The position numbers were made by a program, and so were the translations under genes. Under the pieces are notes generated by a model. The model was not told the DNA's origin and did no database searches. It was given only the letters and a program-made list of their open reading frames with translations. This document shows positions 36,428 to 45,839 of a stretch of DNA of 64,000 bases, in pieces (the first letter of the stretch is position 1; every line of letters begins with the position of its first letter). The DNA is from Kaistella gelatinilytica. Its GTDB lineage: Bacteria; Bacteroidota; Bacteroidia; Flavobacteriales; Weeksellaceae. The stretch spans positions 114,798 to 178,797 of the forward strand of contig NZ_JADPVI010000002.1 in assembly GCF_015679325.1 (NCBI RefSeq), written 5' to 3'.

Positions 36428-37171
36428 ATGAATCTAAGAGTACTTTTTTCTATTTTATCAGCAATTTTTTGCACCACCTTTTTTTCCGCCCAGGAAAATT
36501 ACAACACCCTTGTATATAAAGGCAATCAGGAATTTAATAATAAAAATTACGAATCATCTTCCTCAAAATACCTGGAAGCTGTGAAAGTGAAGGAAAATGA
36601 TTTTACGGCTCATTATAATTTAGGCAATTCGTTTTACAAGAGGAAAATGTACGATGAAGCAAAAGCCGAGTACGAAAAAGCCGAATTACACGCATCTTCT
36701 CTTCCCGACAAAGCTGCAGCGCTTTACAATCTGGGAAACAGCAGTTTTGAAAAAGATGATACAAAAAAGGCAGCCGAACTTTACAAGCAGGCTTTGAAAC
36801 AGGATCCTTACAATGAAGCCATTCGAAAAAATTACGAAATTGCAATGCTGAAAGAAAAGGAGAAGGAAAACCAGAAAAAACAGAAAGGAAAATCTGGCGG
36901 TGGTGGTGGAGACGGTCAGGAAAAGGATCAGAATAAAGGCCAGGAAAAAGGAAATACCCCAGAACAACAAGCCGGTAGTGGACTAAAAAACAAAGGCGAA
37001 GGTGAGGGTGATGATCCCAATAAAAATAAGGGTGACAATGAAGGCAAAATGCCAAAAGATTTAGAAAATTCCATTCTTAACCGCGTAGAAAATAAAGAGC
37101 GGGAAACCGCAAAACGAATCCTCAACAAAAACTCCTACTCTACGCCGCAAAGCAACGAGAAGGATTGGTAA
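36428..37171 (+). CDS. batC: TPR aerotolerance protein BatC
   Basis: A 247-residue exported protein: signal peptide (VLFSILSAIFCTTFFSAQ), then three tetratricopeptide repeats (residues ~25-140, e.g. YKGNQEFNNKNYESSSSKYL and ALYNLGNSSFEKDD), then a very charged Gly/Lys/Asp/Glu-rich low-complexity tail. The TPRs should bind BatA/BatB in the periplasm. Its stop TAA overlaps the batD ATG by one base (TAATG). Confidence 0.92.
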   Translation: MNLRVLFSILSAIFCTTFFSAQENYNTLVYKGNQEFNNKNYESSSSKYLEAVKVKENDFTAHYNLGNSFYKRKMYDEAKAEYEKAELHASSLPDKAAALYNLGNSSFEKDDTKKAAELYKQALKQDPYNEAIRKNYEIAMLKEKEKENQKKQKGKSGGGGGDGQEKDQNKGQEKGNTPEQQAGSGLKNKGEGEGDDPNKNKGDNEGKMPKDLENSILNRVENKERETAKRILNKNSYSTPQSNEKDW

Positions 37172-38910
37172 TGAAACAGAAAATTCCATACATATTATTT
37201 CTTTTCTCTGCCATTTTCACTTATGGTCAGGTTACTCTTGCAGTTTCTGAAGTGAAAAACCCAAAAGTTAATCAGCGCTTTAATTTAACGGTGATCCTGG
37301 AGATCAGCGGGGAAAATATGGAACAGGAAACGCCGCTCAGAATGCCGGATCTGTCAAAATTTGAAATTCTGGGTTCCGCATCTGATCAAAACACAGTTGT
37401 TTTAGATGCAAAAAAAGGAGACGTTTTGAATCAAATGGTCTATCAATGGGTCTTAACACCGAAAGAAGCCGGAAAAATCAAATTCGGGTCAGTCTTGGTA
37501 ACCGTCAATGGAAAAATTTATAAAACGGAGCCTTTTGAAATTAACGTAAAAGACAACGAAAAAAAATCCGCGGTAGCCGAAAATTTAAATGCTGTTAATG
37601 ATGTTTTTTTAAACCTGGAACTTAAAAACAAAGTGGTCTATAAGAATGAACCTGCAGTTGCGGTTCTTCGTGCATACAGCAAGGATTACGGGAATTTCCG
37701 GAAAGTGAGTAACATTAATTTCTCCTCCCAAAAAAATGCAAGTATAAAACCCATCAACTTTACAAAATCTGAAATTGAAACCAACGCCGGAATGGCTTCT
37801 CAGGTTATCGGAACATTTATGATCTTCCCGAATGAAAGTGGGAACATCGAAATAAATTCTATCTCTGCATTTGTCGCAAATGCTTCTAAACCAACGAAGG
37901 TTTCTTCTAACAGAGTTAGACTGAGTGTAAAAAAACTTCCCGACGGAATGCCTTCAAATTTCAAAAATGCTGTGGGAAATTTTGATGTTGCGGTGACGCA
38001 AACCAATGCAAACGAAATTCCTGAAGTGGAAAAACCGATCAACATAAGCGTTCGGGTTTCAGGTGCAGGAAATTTTGGAACTTTTCATTTGCCCAAAATA
38101 ATTAATTCTCCCGATTACATTTTTTTTACGCCGCAAATTTCCACGAAAACCGCTACGCAAAGCAATGGACTTAGCGGAGATGTGATTGCAGATTATGTGG
38201 TCATTCCAAAAAAAGCCGGCCCGATTTCGGTCAATTTTGAAAACTTCAACTTCTTCAATCCTGACGTCAGACAGTACGTTGATCTGGGACCTAAATCTAT
38301 TGTTTTAGATGTAAAAACACCGGGTGAAATTGCAGATGCAAAAAGTACCATCGAGAAAGTAAATGATTATACGAATATCGTTTTAGAGACCGTGAATACT
38401 CCAGTTTTGCAAACGCATAATTTAAAAATAAAAAATAAAGATAAGATCAACTGGAAAATTGTTTTCGGTAATTTAGGTTTAATGGTTGCCGTTTTTTCCC
38501 TCTTTCTTGTGTTGAAAAAGAAAACGGACAAGAAGAAAATAAAACCTGAACCAGTTATTAGAAACTCAACTTCCATCGCAGAAACCGAAGAGATCATCAG
38601 AAAAAAACTGAGCCACCAGTTTGATGAAAATATTGAATATTTAAAAAAATTAAGAGAAAATAAAGATTTCAAAACTTTCTTTGCGGTTTATCAGGAATTG
38701 AATGCAGAAACTAAAAATTTCTTTTCGGTCGGAAATGAATCTGAATTCAGAAAATATCTGGAACAAAACAAAGGCGCGCACATTGCTGAGCAATACAGAG
38801 CGCTTTCTGAAAAAATTCAAATCGAAAAATTCGCGCCTTTTCATACCGAAGAACATATTGATTCAATTTTGGAAGCAATTATTTCTTTATACAGCGATAT
38901 TGTAAAATAA
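37171..38910 (+). CDS. batD: Aerotolerance protein BatD
   Basis: A 579-residue protein with a signal peptide (IPYILFLFSAIFTYGQ), a long periplasmic region of beta-sandwich modules (residues ~20-410, with SEVKNPKVNQRFNLTV and FHLPKIINSPDYIFFTP), a transmembrane helix near residue 430 (IVFGNLGLMVAVFSLFLVL) and a ~130-residue helical cytoplasmic end. I start at the ATG 37171; the frame also opens at TTG 37165. It closes the Bat cluster and probably scaffolds BatA-C. Confidence 0.92.
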   Translation: MKQKIPYILFLFSAIFTYGQVTLAVSEVKNPKVNQRFNLTVILEISGENMEQETPLRMPDLSKFEILGSASDQNTVVLDAKKGDVLNQMVYQWVLTPKEAGKIKFGSVLVTVNGKIYKTEPFEINVKDNEKKSAVAENLNAVNDVFLNLELKNKVVYKNEPAVAVLRAYSKDYGNFRKVSNINFSSQKNASIKPINFTKSEIETNAGMASQVIGTFMIFPNESGNIEINSISAFVANASKPTKVSSNRVRLSVKKLPDGMPSNFKNAVGNFDVAVTQTNANEIPEVEKPINISVRVSGAGNFGTFHLPKIINSPDYIFFTPQISTKTATQSNGLSGDVIADYVVIPKKAGPISVNFENFNFFNPDVRQYVDLGPKSIVLDVKTPGEIADAKSTIEKVNDYTNIVLETVNTPVLQTHNLKIKNKDKINWKIVFGNLGLMVAVFSLFLVLKKKTDKKKIKPEPVIRNSTSIAETEEIIRKKLSHQFDENIEYLKKLRENKDFKTFFAVYQELNAETKNFFSVGNESEFRKYLEQNKGAHIAEQYRALSEKIQIEKFAPFHTEEHIDSILEAIISLYSDIVK

Positions 38911-38924
38911 CCAAATTTTTTTTA

Positions 38925-38932
38925 TATTTTTG
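38925..38932 (+). promoter_or_regulatory. marC promoter, -7 element
   Basis: TATTTTTG (TAnnTTTG) 21 bases before the marC ATG; a TTG lies 22 bases upstream (38900-38902), slightly wide. Confidence 0.5.
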
Positions 38933-38953
38933 CGAAATTAATAATTTCATCTT

Positions 38954-39550
38954 ATGTTTGAAGCTTTCTCTTTAAAAGAAACCCTGACTGCGACAATGGT
39001 TTTGTTTGCTGTAATCGACATTGTAGGATCGATACCTATCATTGTTGGATTAAAGAAAAAGTTTGGTAAAATTGAAGCCGAACGTGCCTCGATTGTTGCC
39101 GGAATTTTGATGATCGCCTTTCTTTTTATTGGAAATAAGATTCTGAAATTGATCGGTGTTGATGTTAACTCATTTGCCATAGCAGGAGCTTTTGTAATTT
39201 TCATAATAGCCTTGGAAATGATTCTGGGAATTGAAATACAGAAAAATACAGAATCGAAGTCAGCATCCATTGTTCCTATTGCTTTTCCGCTGATTGCAGG
39301 AGCTGGAACATTAACGACCACGCTTTCATTACGTGCGGAATATCATGATATCAATATCATTTGTGGCATTATTCTCAATACTATTTTCGTATATTTGGTG
39401 CTTCGATCTTCTAACTGGTTGGAGCGTAAATTAGGCGACGGAACGCTTCAGGTTTTGCAGAAAGTTTTCGGAATTATCTTACTGGCGATCTCTATTAAAC
39501 TGTTTACCGCTAATTTTGCGCAACTTTTCTCAACATATGTTAAATTTTAA
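38954..39550 (+). CDS. MarC family integral membrane protein
   Basis: A 198-residue protein with six hydrophobic helices in the MarC pattern: LFAVIDIVGSIPIIVGL near the start (D-x-x-G/P-x-x-P-I), VPIAFPLIAGAGTLTTT in the middle, and a closing KVFGIILLAISIKLF. MarC proteins are inner-membrane proteins without a settled transport substrate; an earlier link to antibiotic resistance was withdrawn. The next small gene begins eleven bases on and is probably co-transcribed. Confidence 0.93.
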   Translation: MFEAFSLKETLTATMVLFAVIDIVGSIPIIVGLKKKFGKIEAERASIVAGILMIAFLFIGNKILKLIGVDVNSFAIAGAFVIFIIALEMILGIEIQKNTESKSASIVPIAFPLIAGAGTLTTTLSLRAEYHDINIICGIILNTIFVYLVLRSSNWLERKLGDGTLQVLQKVFGIILLAISIKLFTANFAQLFSTYVKF

Positions 39551-39561
39551 AATTTAAAAAA

Positions 39562-39759
39562 ATGCAATTGTTTTATAAAATATTCTTAGCTCTTTTTGTG
39601 ATTTTCATCGGATTTAATCTCTATGTAATCGAATGGGATTTAGGATTTTGGAATGAAGAAAATGCTAAATTTGTCTTTTCCGGTTCTGCTGCTGTTTTAG
39701 GAATAATCGTAGTTTTAGTACTACACACGATGAGCAGACTTGCAGTGGCTAAGAAATAA
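39562..39759 (+). CDS. Small two-helix membrane protein
   Basis: A 65-residue protein with two hydrophobic helices (FYKIFLALFVIFIGFNLYVI and SAAVLGIIVVLVLHTMSRL) joined by a short acidic loop. It is a real gene by codon pattern, close spacing after marC and a flavobacterial small-protein layout. The function is unknown. Confidence 0.75.
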   Translation: MQLFYKIFLALFVIFIGFNLYVIEWDLGFWNEENAKFVFSGSAAVLGIIVVLVLHTMSRLAVAKK

Positions 39760-39763
39760 ACGT

Positions 39764-40285
39764 TTAAATCCTTCTAAAATCATTACAGGATTTCATTCGC
39801 AATCCTTTATGTTTTCTTAAATAACCCCTGCAATATAAATCTAACCGCGAGAAATTGTCGGGTTTGATATTTTTTTTAATTACTTTTGAATTTACTTTAG
39901 TAATGTAAATCACTTGTTCAAAATTGAGATTATGTTTTACTTTAATCGTTCTAATTTGATCCCATCTGATAATTTTATCACCAATAAGTTTTATTCCTTT
40001 TTCGTTCAGAACGATGATTGGGAAGATCAGGCTTAAAATAAGTTTTACAGCAAAACCGAAAGCAAAGATTGCTGACATAAAAACACTTACCGACATTCCT
40101 ATCGCATCTTCTATATGATTTATCCGCTTACTGAAATAAAACATAAGAATTAAAAATAAAATTAGAAGGAAAAACTGCTCTTTACTTCTCCGAAAAATTT
40201 TCTTCTTAGGTATTTCATCTAAAACTCTAAACTTAGACAGTCTTTGAGTTTTTCTATAAGCAATTTTTTCTCTACAAAACTTCAT
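39764..40285 (-). CDS. Unknown membrane protein with PH-like tail
   Basis: A 173-residue protein with a basic N-terminus, two helices (residues ~40-52 FFLLILFLILMFYF and ~66-92) and a soluble tail with EKGIKLIGDKIIRWDQIRTI, a layout seen in bacterial PH-domain membrane proteins. The similarity is weak. It begins right after the mvaD stop on the same strand and may share its transcript. Confidence 0.65.
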   Translation of the reverse strand: MKFCREKIAYRKTQRLSKFRVLDEIPKKKIFRRSKEQFFLLILFLILMFYFSKRINHIEDAIGMSVSVFMSAIFAFGFAVKLILSLIFPIIVLNEKGIKLIGDKIIRWDQIRTIKVKHNLNFEQVIYITKVNSKVIKKNIKPDNFSRLDLYCRGYLRKHKGLRMKSCNDFRRI

Positions 40286-40286
40286 T

Positions 40287-41339
40287 TCAAAACCTCATCA
40301 CATCTTTTACAACGCCATTGTTTTGAGTATGCTGCACCAGTTCTTTGATGATGAATGATTTAATTTTATCTTCATCATTATTGCTCGGGAAAAGCAAGTG
40401 AACGTTTGCACCTGCATCTAAAGTAAAGAATAAAGGCAGATTTGTTTGTTTCCGGAATTCCCAGATTTTGTTGATCACGGCTAAAGTTCCTGTCTTCATC
40501 AAAATAAAAGCAGGTTCGCTCATCATCATCATTGCATGCAAAGTCAAGGCTTCATGTTCTACCAATTGGATAAAACTTTTCATATCGCCTGATTTCAAAA
40601 TATCTTTTAACAAAGAAAAATTCTCGTGCGCTTCCTGAAATCTCTTTTCAGCATAAGGATTGGTATTCATCAAACCATGACCAACAGTAGAACTCACCGA
40701 CTTTTCACCTTCGTGAATCAGTAAAACCCAGTCGTTGAAATTTTTGAATACAGAGTGAATTTCTTTTGCTGGATAGGGAACTGCAAAAAGATCAGAACTG
40801 TCAGAAACTTCTTTTGTTTCGCCCCAAACAACCAAACCGTCGTACAAACTCCTACACGCACTTCCACTTCCTAATCTGGCTAGAAAACTGGCTTTCTTCA
40901 ATTTAGAATCCTCATCAGACTTTCCATTAAAAAGGTCATCAAAATCCATCAAACATTTTGCAATCGCGCCAAATCCAGAAGCTGAACTTGCAATCCCGGA
41001 ACTGTGGGGAAAAGTATTTTCAGTCTTAATGATGTATCTTCCTTTTAAGATCCAGGGTAAATACTTTTCGATATTTCTGAAATATTTTTCAATTTTTTCA
41101 CCAAATTTTACTTCTTCTTTTCCTGCTAAAAAAGTTTGAACAGAGAATTTCTTTTCCGCAAAAAATTCAATTTCCGTATTGGTTTTACATTGACTCAAAG
41201 TATAACTGATACTGGGATTTGCAGGAATTTGATTTTCATATTTCCCCCAATATTTAATTAAGGCAATATTTGAAGGGCAAGATTCTGAAACCTTTGCGTT
41301 TGTAATTTTGTAATGATCTGATCCAAAAAACTCTTCCAT
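40287..41339 (-). CDS. mvaD: Diphosphomevalonate decarboxylase
   Basis: Converts mevalonate diphosphate to isopentenyl diphosphate, the last step of the mevalonate route. It is a GHMP-kinase fold: the opening SNIALIKYWGKYENQIPANP (family hallmark), the phosphate loop SSGIASSASGFGAIAKC and the conserved Arg in SGSACRSLYDG. The frame runs back to 41429, but the ATG at 41339 (MEEFFGSDHY) gives the normal N-terminus. Presence of this gene suggests isoprenoids are made by the mevalonate path, as in many Flavobacteriia. Confidence 0.95.
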   Translation of the reverse strand: MEEFFGSDHYKITNAKVSESCPSNIALIKYWGKYENQIPANPSISYTLSQCKTNTEIEFFAEKKFSVQTFLAGKEEVKFGEKIEKYFRNIEKYLPWILKGRYIIKTENTFPHSSGIASSASGFGAIAKCLMDFDDLFNGKSDEDSKLKKASFLARLGSGSACRSLYDGLVVWGETKEVSDSSDLFAVPYPAKEIHSVFKNFNDWVLLIHEGEKSVSSTVGHGLMNTNPYAEKRFQEAHENFSLLKDILKSGDMKSFIQLVEHEALTLHAMMMMSEPAFILMKTGTLAVINKIWEFRKQTNLPLFFTLDAGANVHLLFPSNNDEDKIKSFIIKELVQHTQNNGVVKDVMRF

Positions 41340-41406
41340 AAATAATATTTCTGTGTTGCCAATATCTATCGACTTAATAATTTTTTTTAAACTTCCTGAT
41401 TTAGAT

Positions 41407-43170
41407 TTAATGAGAATACATTTTATCAATTAAGTCTGCATATTTATTCAAAACCACATTTCTTTTTACTTTCAAAGTCGGTGTAATTTCCCCGCTGTTC
41501 ACTTCAAATTCGGAAGGCATCAAAATAAATTTCTTCACCTTTTCAAATCCTGAAAGTCCTTTCTGAATTTCCTCAATTTTTTCCCGGTAAAATTCTTTTA
41601 CTTTGTCTGAATTTACGATTTCCTCCCAATTGGTGAACGGAATATTCATCTTCGTTAACTGATCCGTCAAAGCTTCAAAATTAGGAATTATGACTGCGGT
41701 AACATAAGGTTTTCCTTCTGCAACGATCATCGCCTGATTGATAAAATTATTATCGGAAAGCATATTTTCGATCGGTTGCGGCGTAACATATTTTCCGTTC
41801 GAAGTTTTCATCAAATCTTTGATTCGGTCGGTGATAAAAAGATTTCCTTTCTCATCAAATCTTCCTGCATCACCAGTTTTAAACCAACCATCTTCGGTAA
41901 AGACTTCAGCGGTTTCAGTTGGTTTTTTGTAATACCCTTTCATAATTCCGCTTCCTTTAGCCAGAATTTCATCGTTCTCCCCAATTTTGATCTGAGTATC
42001 TCCAATTGGAATTCCGGCAGAACCATGTTCGAACTGATGAAACGGAAAACAAGTTAAGGTCGCGGTTGTTTCCGTCAAACCATAACCAACCGTAATATGA
42101 ATTCCCAAAGCCTCAAAAAACCTCGTCACTTCCGCAGATACAGAAGCGCCGCCACACGGCATGAACCAAAGTCTTCCACCCATTTTTTTCTTAATTTTCT
42201 TAAAGACCAAAGCATTTGCAATTGTATTTTTAAGCATTAAGGAAATCGGTATATTTTTATCTAAACGTCGCAGATCTGCGACTTGACTTCCTGTTTCGAT
42301 CGCCCAATTGAAAATTTTCTTTTTCTGGTCTGAACTGTTTTGTGCCATTTCATGAACGCCCGCATAAATCTTCTGATAAAACCTCGGAACCGCACACATC
42401 ATCGTTGGTTTGATCTCTACCAAAGCATTTGCAATCAATTTGGTATTCTCTAGGAAATAAACTTTTGCACCACCGTGTAAAGCGAGCAAAGTCCAGCTGC
42501 GTTCGAAAACATGAGTTAAAGGCAAAAAAGCGAGCGACGTTTCATTCTCAAAGTTTTTAAACTTAAAAAATTCGAAATGTGCTTCGACCGATTTATGAAA
42601 ATTTCCGTGCGTTAACATGACTCCTTTTGGAACACCTGTGGTTCCTGAAGTATAAATAATAGTTGCTAAATCATCATCGTCTTTCGGTACAATATCGAAA
42701 TTTTCAGCAGCTGATTTAATGAAATTTTGATAATGTTGACTGCGATCTTTCTGTATCCTGATCAATCTTTTTGCAGCAATAATTTCAGTTAAATAAGAAC
42801 TATTTTCTAAAATCCCGTAAGAAGCATCGTACTGTTCCTGATTACCAACAAGAATTATTTTGCATTCAGATTCATTCAAAATATACGCAGCCTGTTCCTG
42901 ATTATTGGTAGAATAAATCGGCACTGTTACCGCGCCTAATGACAAAATAGCCAAATCAAAAACGATCCATTCTGCAGAATTATCGGCGTAAATAGCTACT
43001 TTATCATTTTCCAAAATCCCGGCTTTTCTTAAAGCATTGGCGGTTTTGAATACCATTCTCTGGAAATCTCCCCAATGAATTTCTGTCCAGCTGTCTCTCT
43101 TTTTAAAACCTATCGCGGCTTTCCGTGGAAATTTTTCGGCATTTGTATTTAAAAATTCTGCAGTATTCAT
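41407..43170 (-). CDS. Long-chain acyl-CoA synthetase (AMP-forming)
   Basis: Activates fatty acids with CoA and ATP. A 587-residue AMP-binding enzyme with the P-loop-like IIYTSGTTGVPKGVMLTHGN, GYGLTETTATLT, the A8 motif GWFKTGDAGRF and a C-terminal lid with FEKVKKFILMPSEF and the catalytic Lys segment ITPTLKVKRN. It lies two bases from the upstream epimerase gene on the same strand, and the mvaD frame follows, so these genes may form a lipid-related operon. Confidence 0.94.
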   Translation of the reverse strand: MNTAEFLNTNAEKFPRKAAIGFKKRDSWTEIHWGDFQRMVFKTANALRKAGILENDKVAIYADNSAEWIVFDLAILSLGAVTVPIYSTNNQEQAAYILNESECKIILVGNQEQYDASYGILENSSYLTEIIAAKRLIRIQKDRSQHYQNFIKSAAENFDIVPKDDDDLATIIYTSGTTGVPKGVMLTHGNFHKSVEAHFEFFKFKNFENETSLAFLPLTHVFERSWTLLALHGGAKVYFLENTKLIANALVEIKPTMMCAVPRFYQKIYAGVHEMAQNSSDQKKKIFNWAIETGSQVADLRRLDKNIPISLMLKNTIANALVFKKIKKKMGGRLWFMPCGGASVSAEVTRFFEALGIHITVGYGLTETTATLTCFPFHQFEHGSAGIPIGDTQIKIGENDEILAKGSGIMKGYYKKPTETAEVFTEDGWFKTGDAGRFDEKGNLFITDRIKDLMKTSNGKYVTPQPIENMLSDNNFINQAMIVAEGKPYVTAVIIPNFEALTDQLTKMNIPFTNWEEIVNSDKVKEFYREKIEEIQKGLSGFEKVKKFILMPSEFEVNSGEITPTLKVKRNVVLNKYADLIDKMYSH

Positions 43171-43171
43171 A

Positions 43172-44188
43172 TTATTTGGGGGAATTCTGGTGGTCTAAAA
43201 TATAATTTTTTAAATGAAAGTCGATGCTTTCTGAAACTGGAATAAACTGATAATTCAATTTTTCCTTAATTTTTTTGTTGGAAAGAATATGATGCGAAGT
43301 TACCGCTTGAATATTGATTCTGTTGAGTAATCGTAAAGGTGGAATAAGCCAGCCCAATAATAGATTCAAAATGTAACCAACATTCAAAATAAATTTCGGA
43401 ATTACTTTGGCTTTGCTCTTATCAAATTTATCGCGGATCAGATTGGCGACATCTACTAATTTTTTATTTTCTGAAATGAGTATAAATCTTTCGTCAAATA
43501 TTTCTTTATTCATTAAAGTGATCGCAATATTGGCAACATCTCGAACATCCACGTAATTTGAACTTCCACTCATGGCGTAAGGAAACTTCTCGAATGTGCC
43601 GAAAATCTCTCCACTACTCGATTTCCAGTTTCCACTTCCGATAATAACTCCGGGATTAACGATTACGGTTTTTAAACCTTCAGCTGAAGCGCGCCAAACT
43701 TCCATTTCGGAAAAATGTTTGGATTTTGCGTATTTTGAATGATGAAGTTTCGGATTAAAATTAGAATCCTCAGTGACTTTTCCGTTTTCATCAGTTCCAT
43801 CTAAAACGGCAACTGAACTTACAAAACAAAACTTTTTCACACTTGAATTCTCACAGGCATAAAGAAGATTTCGCGTCCCAACAATGTTAGAACGATACAT
43901 TTCTTTACGATCATCCGGATGAAAACTTACTTTTGCTGCACAGTGATAAACTTCTTCAACATTAATTAAAGCGGTTTTCAAAGAATCGATATCATCAAAA
44001 TCGACGTTGGTCCATTCTATTTGATTAAAAAACTCTTCAGAATTTTCGGTGTAAAATTGAAATGAATGTTTGACATCTTCAATATCACTCGATTTTCTTT
44101 TTGTTGCGCGCACCTTTTTCCCTTGTTTCAGTAGATCTAAAACAATGACTCTTCCGAGAATTCCTGTTGCGCCCGTAACTAAAATCAT
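43172..44188 (-). CDS. NAD-dependent epimerase/dehydratase family protein
   Basis: A 338-residue extended short-chain dehydrogenase. The nucleotide site is VTGATGILGRVI, the catalytic Ser is in FVSSVAVLDGTD and the Tyr-Lys pair in KYAKSKHF. The C-terminal hydrophobic stretch resembles steroid/dihydroflavonol reductase-like members. The substrate is unknown; its link to the acyl-CoA ligase (two-base gap) suggests lipid or polyketide work. Confidence 0.9.
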   Translation of the reverse strand: MILVTGATGILGRVIVLDLLKQGKKVRATKRKSSDIEDVKHSFQFYTENSEEFFNQIEWTNVDFDDIDSLKTALINVEEVYHCAAKVSFHPDDRKEMYRSNIVGTRNLLYACENSSVKKFCFVSSVAVLDGTDENGKVTEDSNFNPKLHHSKYAKSKHFSEMEVWRASAEGLKTVIVNPGVIIGSGNWKSSSGEIFGTFEKFPYAMSGSSNYVDVRDVANIAITLMNKEIFDERFILISENKKLVDVANLIRDKFDKSKAKVIPKFILNVGYILNLLLGWLIPPLRLLNRINIQAVTSHHILSNKKIKEKLNYQFIPVSESIDFHLKNYILDHQNSPK

Positions 44189-44254
44189 AATTTTCTGAGT
44201 GGTGAAAAGTGAACGATGAACGGTGATTTTTTCACCTTAATTATATAAAACTTT

Positions 44255-45046
44255 TTAGTCAATATCTGTTTGAGAAAGAAAATCTTTAACAAGTTCATTG
44301 AAATCTTTCGGATTTTCTGCCTGCACCCAATGTCCGGCATTTTTTATAGTCACAATGGAAGAATTGGGAAATTGCTGCTTGATCTGAAACTCATCCTGAG
44401 GTAAAATATAATTAGAATTCGCACCGGAAATAAATAAAGTTTTTCCCGTGAATACACCGTATTTTATAGCGTTTGAAACAAATTCAGCATACTTTTCAGA
44501 AAGCGTTTTCAGATTAAATCGCCACGCCAGTTTTTTCTCTTCGGTCCAGTAAAGATTTTTGGTCAAAAACTGAATCACCGATTTCTCCGGAATGTATTGG
44601 TGAAGAACTTCTTCAGCTTCCTGTCTTGTATTAATTTTATTAAAATCGACACTTTCCAAAGCTTTCAAAATTCCTTGATGATGCGGCGGATAAGCTTTTG
44701 GTGAAATATCGACTACAATTAATTTCTCAAGTTTTAAAGGATATTTTATTGCGAATTGCATCACGGCTTTTCCGCCGAGAGAATGTCCTAATAAATTGCA
44801 TTTATCGATTTTATGGAATTCCATGTAATGCAAAATATCGTGGGCCAGATCATCATGCGACATTTCCGGCGAATGAAAACTCTTGCCGTGATTTCTTAAA
44901 TCAATTAAATGCACGGGAAAAAATTCGCCCATTTCTTTACCGAAACTTCCCCAGTTATCTAGCATTCCAAACAAGCCGTGAAATACTAAAAGCGGTGTTT
45001 CGGGTTGATCTTCTCCGTATATTTTTGAGTGTAGAATTTGCATCAA
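44255..45046 (-). CDS. Alpha/beta hydrolase (YbfF-like esterase)
   Basis: A 263-residue alpha/beta-fold hydrolase: oxyanion loop LVFHGLFGMLDNWGSFGKEM, conserved DLRNHGKS, nucleophile GHSLGGKAVMQFA, and histidine in NAGHWVQAENP. The DLRNHGKS plus HGLFG pattern is typical of YbfF-type esterases acting on acyl-CoA or palmitoyl esters. A promoter element lies 14 bases upstream. The substrate is not known. Confidence 0.9.
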   Translation of the reverse strand: MMQILHSKIYGEDQPETPLLVFHGLFGMLDNWGSFGKEMGEFFPVHLIDLRNHGKSFHSPEMSHDDLAHDILHYMEFHKIDKCNLLGHSLGGKAVMQFAIKYPLKLEKLIVVDISPKAYPPHHQGILKALESVDFNKINTRQEAEEVLHQYIPEKSVIQFLTKNLYWTEEKKLAWRFNLKTLSEKYAEFVSNAIKYGVFTGKTLFISGANSNYILPQDEFQIKQQFPNSSIVTIKNAGHWVQAENPKDFNELVKDFLSQTDID

Positions 45047-45060
45047 TAAAAATTAAAGTT

Positions 45061-45068
45061 CAAAATTA
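45061..45068 (-). promoter_or_regulatory. Alpha/beta hydrolase promoter, -7 element
   Basis: The minus strand reads TAATTTTG (TAnnTTTG), 14 bases before the ATG at 45046. Confidence 0.45.
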
Positions 45069-45115
45069 ATGTAATTTTCGGCGAAAGCCTATTAATATTA
45101 GATTGTCTAAATTAT

Positions 45116-45835
45116 TTACCATTTTGCCAAACGCTTCAAATAGGCTTGAACCGTATTTTCCATTCCCATATACAAAGCTTCAGAAATCAAGGCATGACCA
45201 ATTGAAACCTCTAATAAATTCGGAATATTATCGGCGAAATATTTTAAATTTTCTAAACTTAAATCGTGACCGGCATTAATACCAAGACCATATTTCTGAG
45301 CTTCCAACGCGGTTTCGATATAAGGTTTGATGGAGTCTTCTTTGTTTTTCGAATAATTGCTTGCGTAAGCTTCGGTGTAAAGTTCAATTCTATCAGTTCC
45401 AGTTTCGGCGGCAAATTTCACCATTTCAGGATTTGGATCTAAAAAAATTGAAGTTCGAATTCCGGCGTTTTTAAATTCAGCGATCACATTTTTTAAAAAC
45501 CCTAAATTCTTCTCGCAATCCCAACCAGCATTCGAAGTAATGGCATCTTCACCATCCGGAACCAAAGTCACCTGCTCTGGTTTCACTTCCAAAACCATGT
45601 CGATAAATGGTCGGTGCGGATTTCCTTCAATATTAAATTCGGTGTGCACCAAAGGTTTTAGATCATAAACATCTTTTCGGGTAATGTGTCTTTCATCAGG
45701 TCTTGGATGAATGGTAATTCCTTGCGCGCCAAATTCCTGCAACTTAATCGCAGCTTCTGTCACACTCGGTAATTCGGCACCTCTCGCATTTCGAATGGTT
45801 GCAATTTTATTGATATTTACGCTGAGTTTTGTCAT
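45116..45835 (-). CDS. pdxJ: Pyridoxine 5'-phosphate synthase
   Basis: Makes pyridoxine 5'-phosphate from deoxyxylulose-phosphate and aminoacetone-phosphate (vitamin B6). A 239-residue TIM barrel with LSVNINKIATIRNARGAELP at the start, GITIHPRPDERHI (phosphate/His), EQVTLVPDGEDAITS and GLGINAGHDLSLENL. The usual DGED loop and NAGHDL motif are intact. It starts four bases from the upstream MscS gene and is probably translated in one operon with it. Confidence 0.96.
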   Translation of the reverse strand: MTKLSVNINKIATIRNARGAELPSVTEAAIKLQEFGAQGITIHPRPDERHITRKDVYDLKPLVHTEFNIEGNPHRPFIDMVLEVKPEQVTLVPDGEDAITSNAGWDCEKNLGFLKNVIAEFKNAGIRTSIFLDPNPEMVKFAAETGTDRIELYTEAYASNYSKNKEDSIKPYIETALEAQKYGLGINAGHDLSLENLKYFADNIPNLLEVSIGHALISEALYMGMENTVQAYLKRLAKW

Positions 45836-45839
45836 TTTA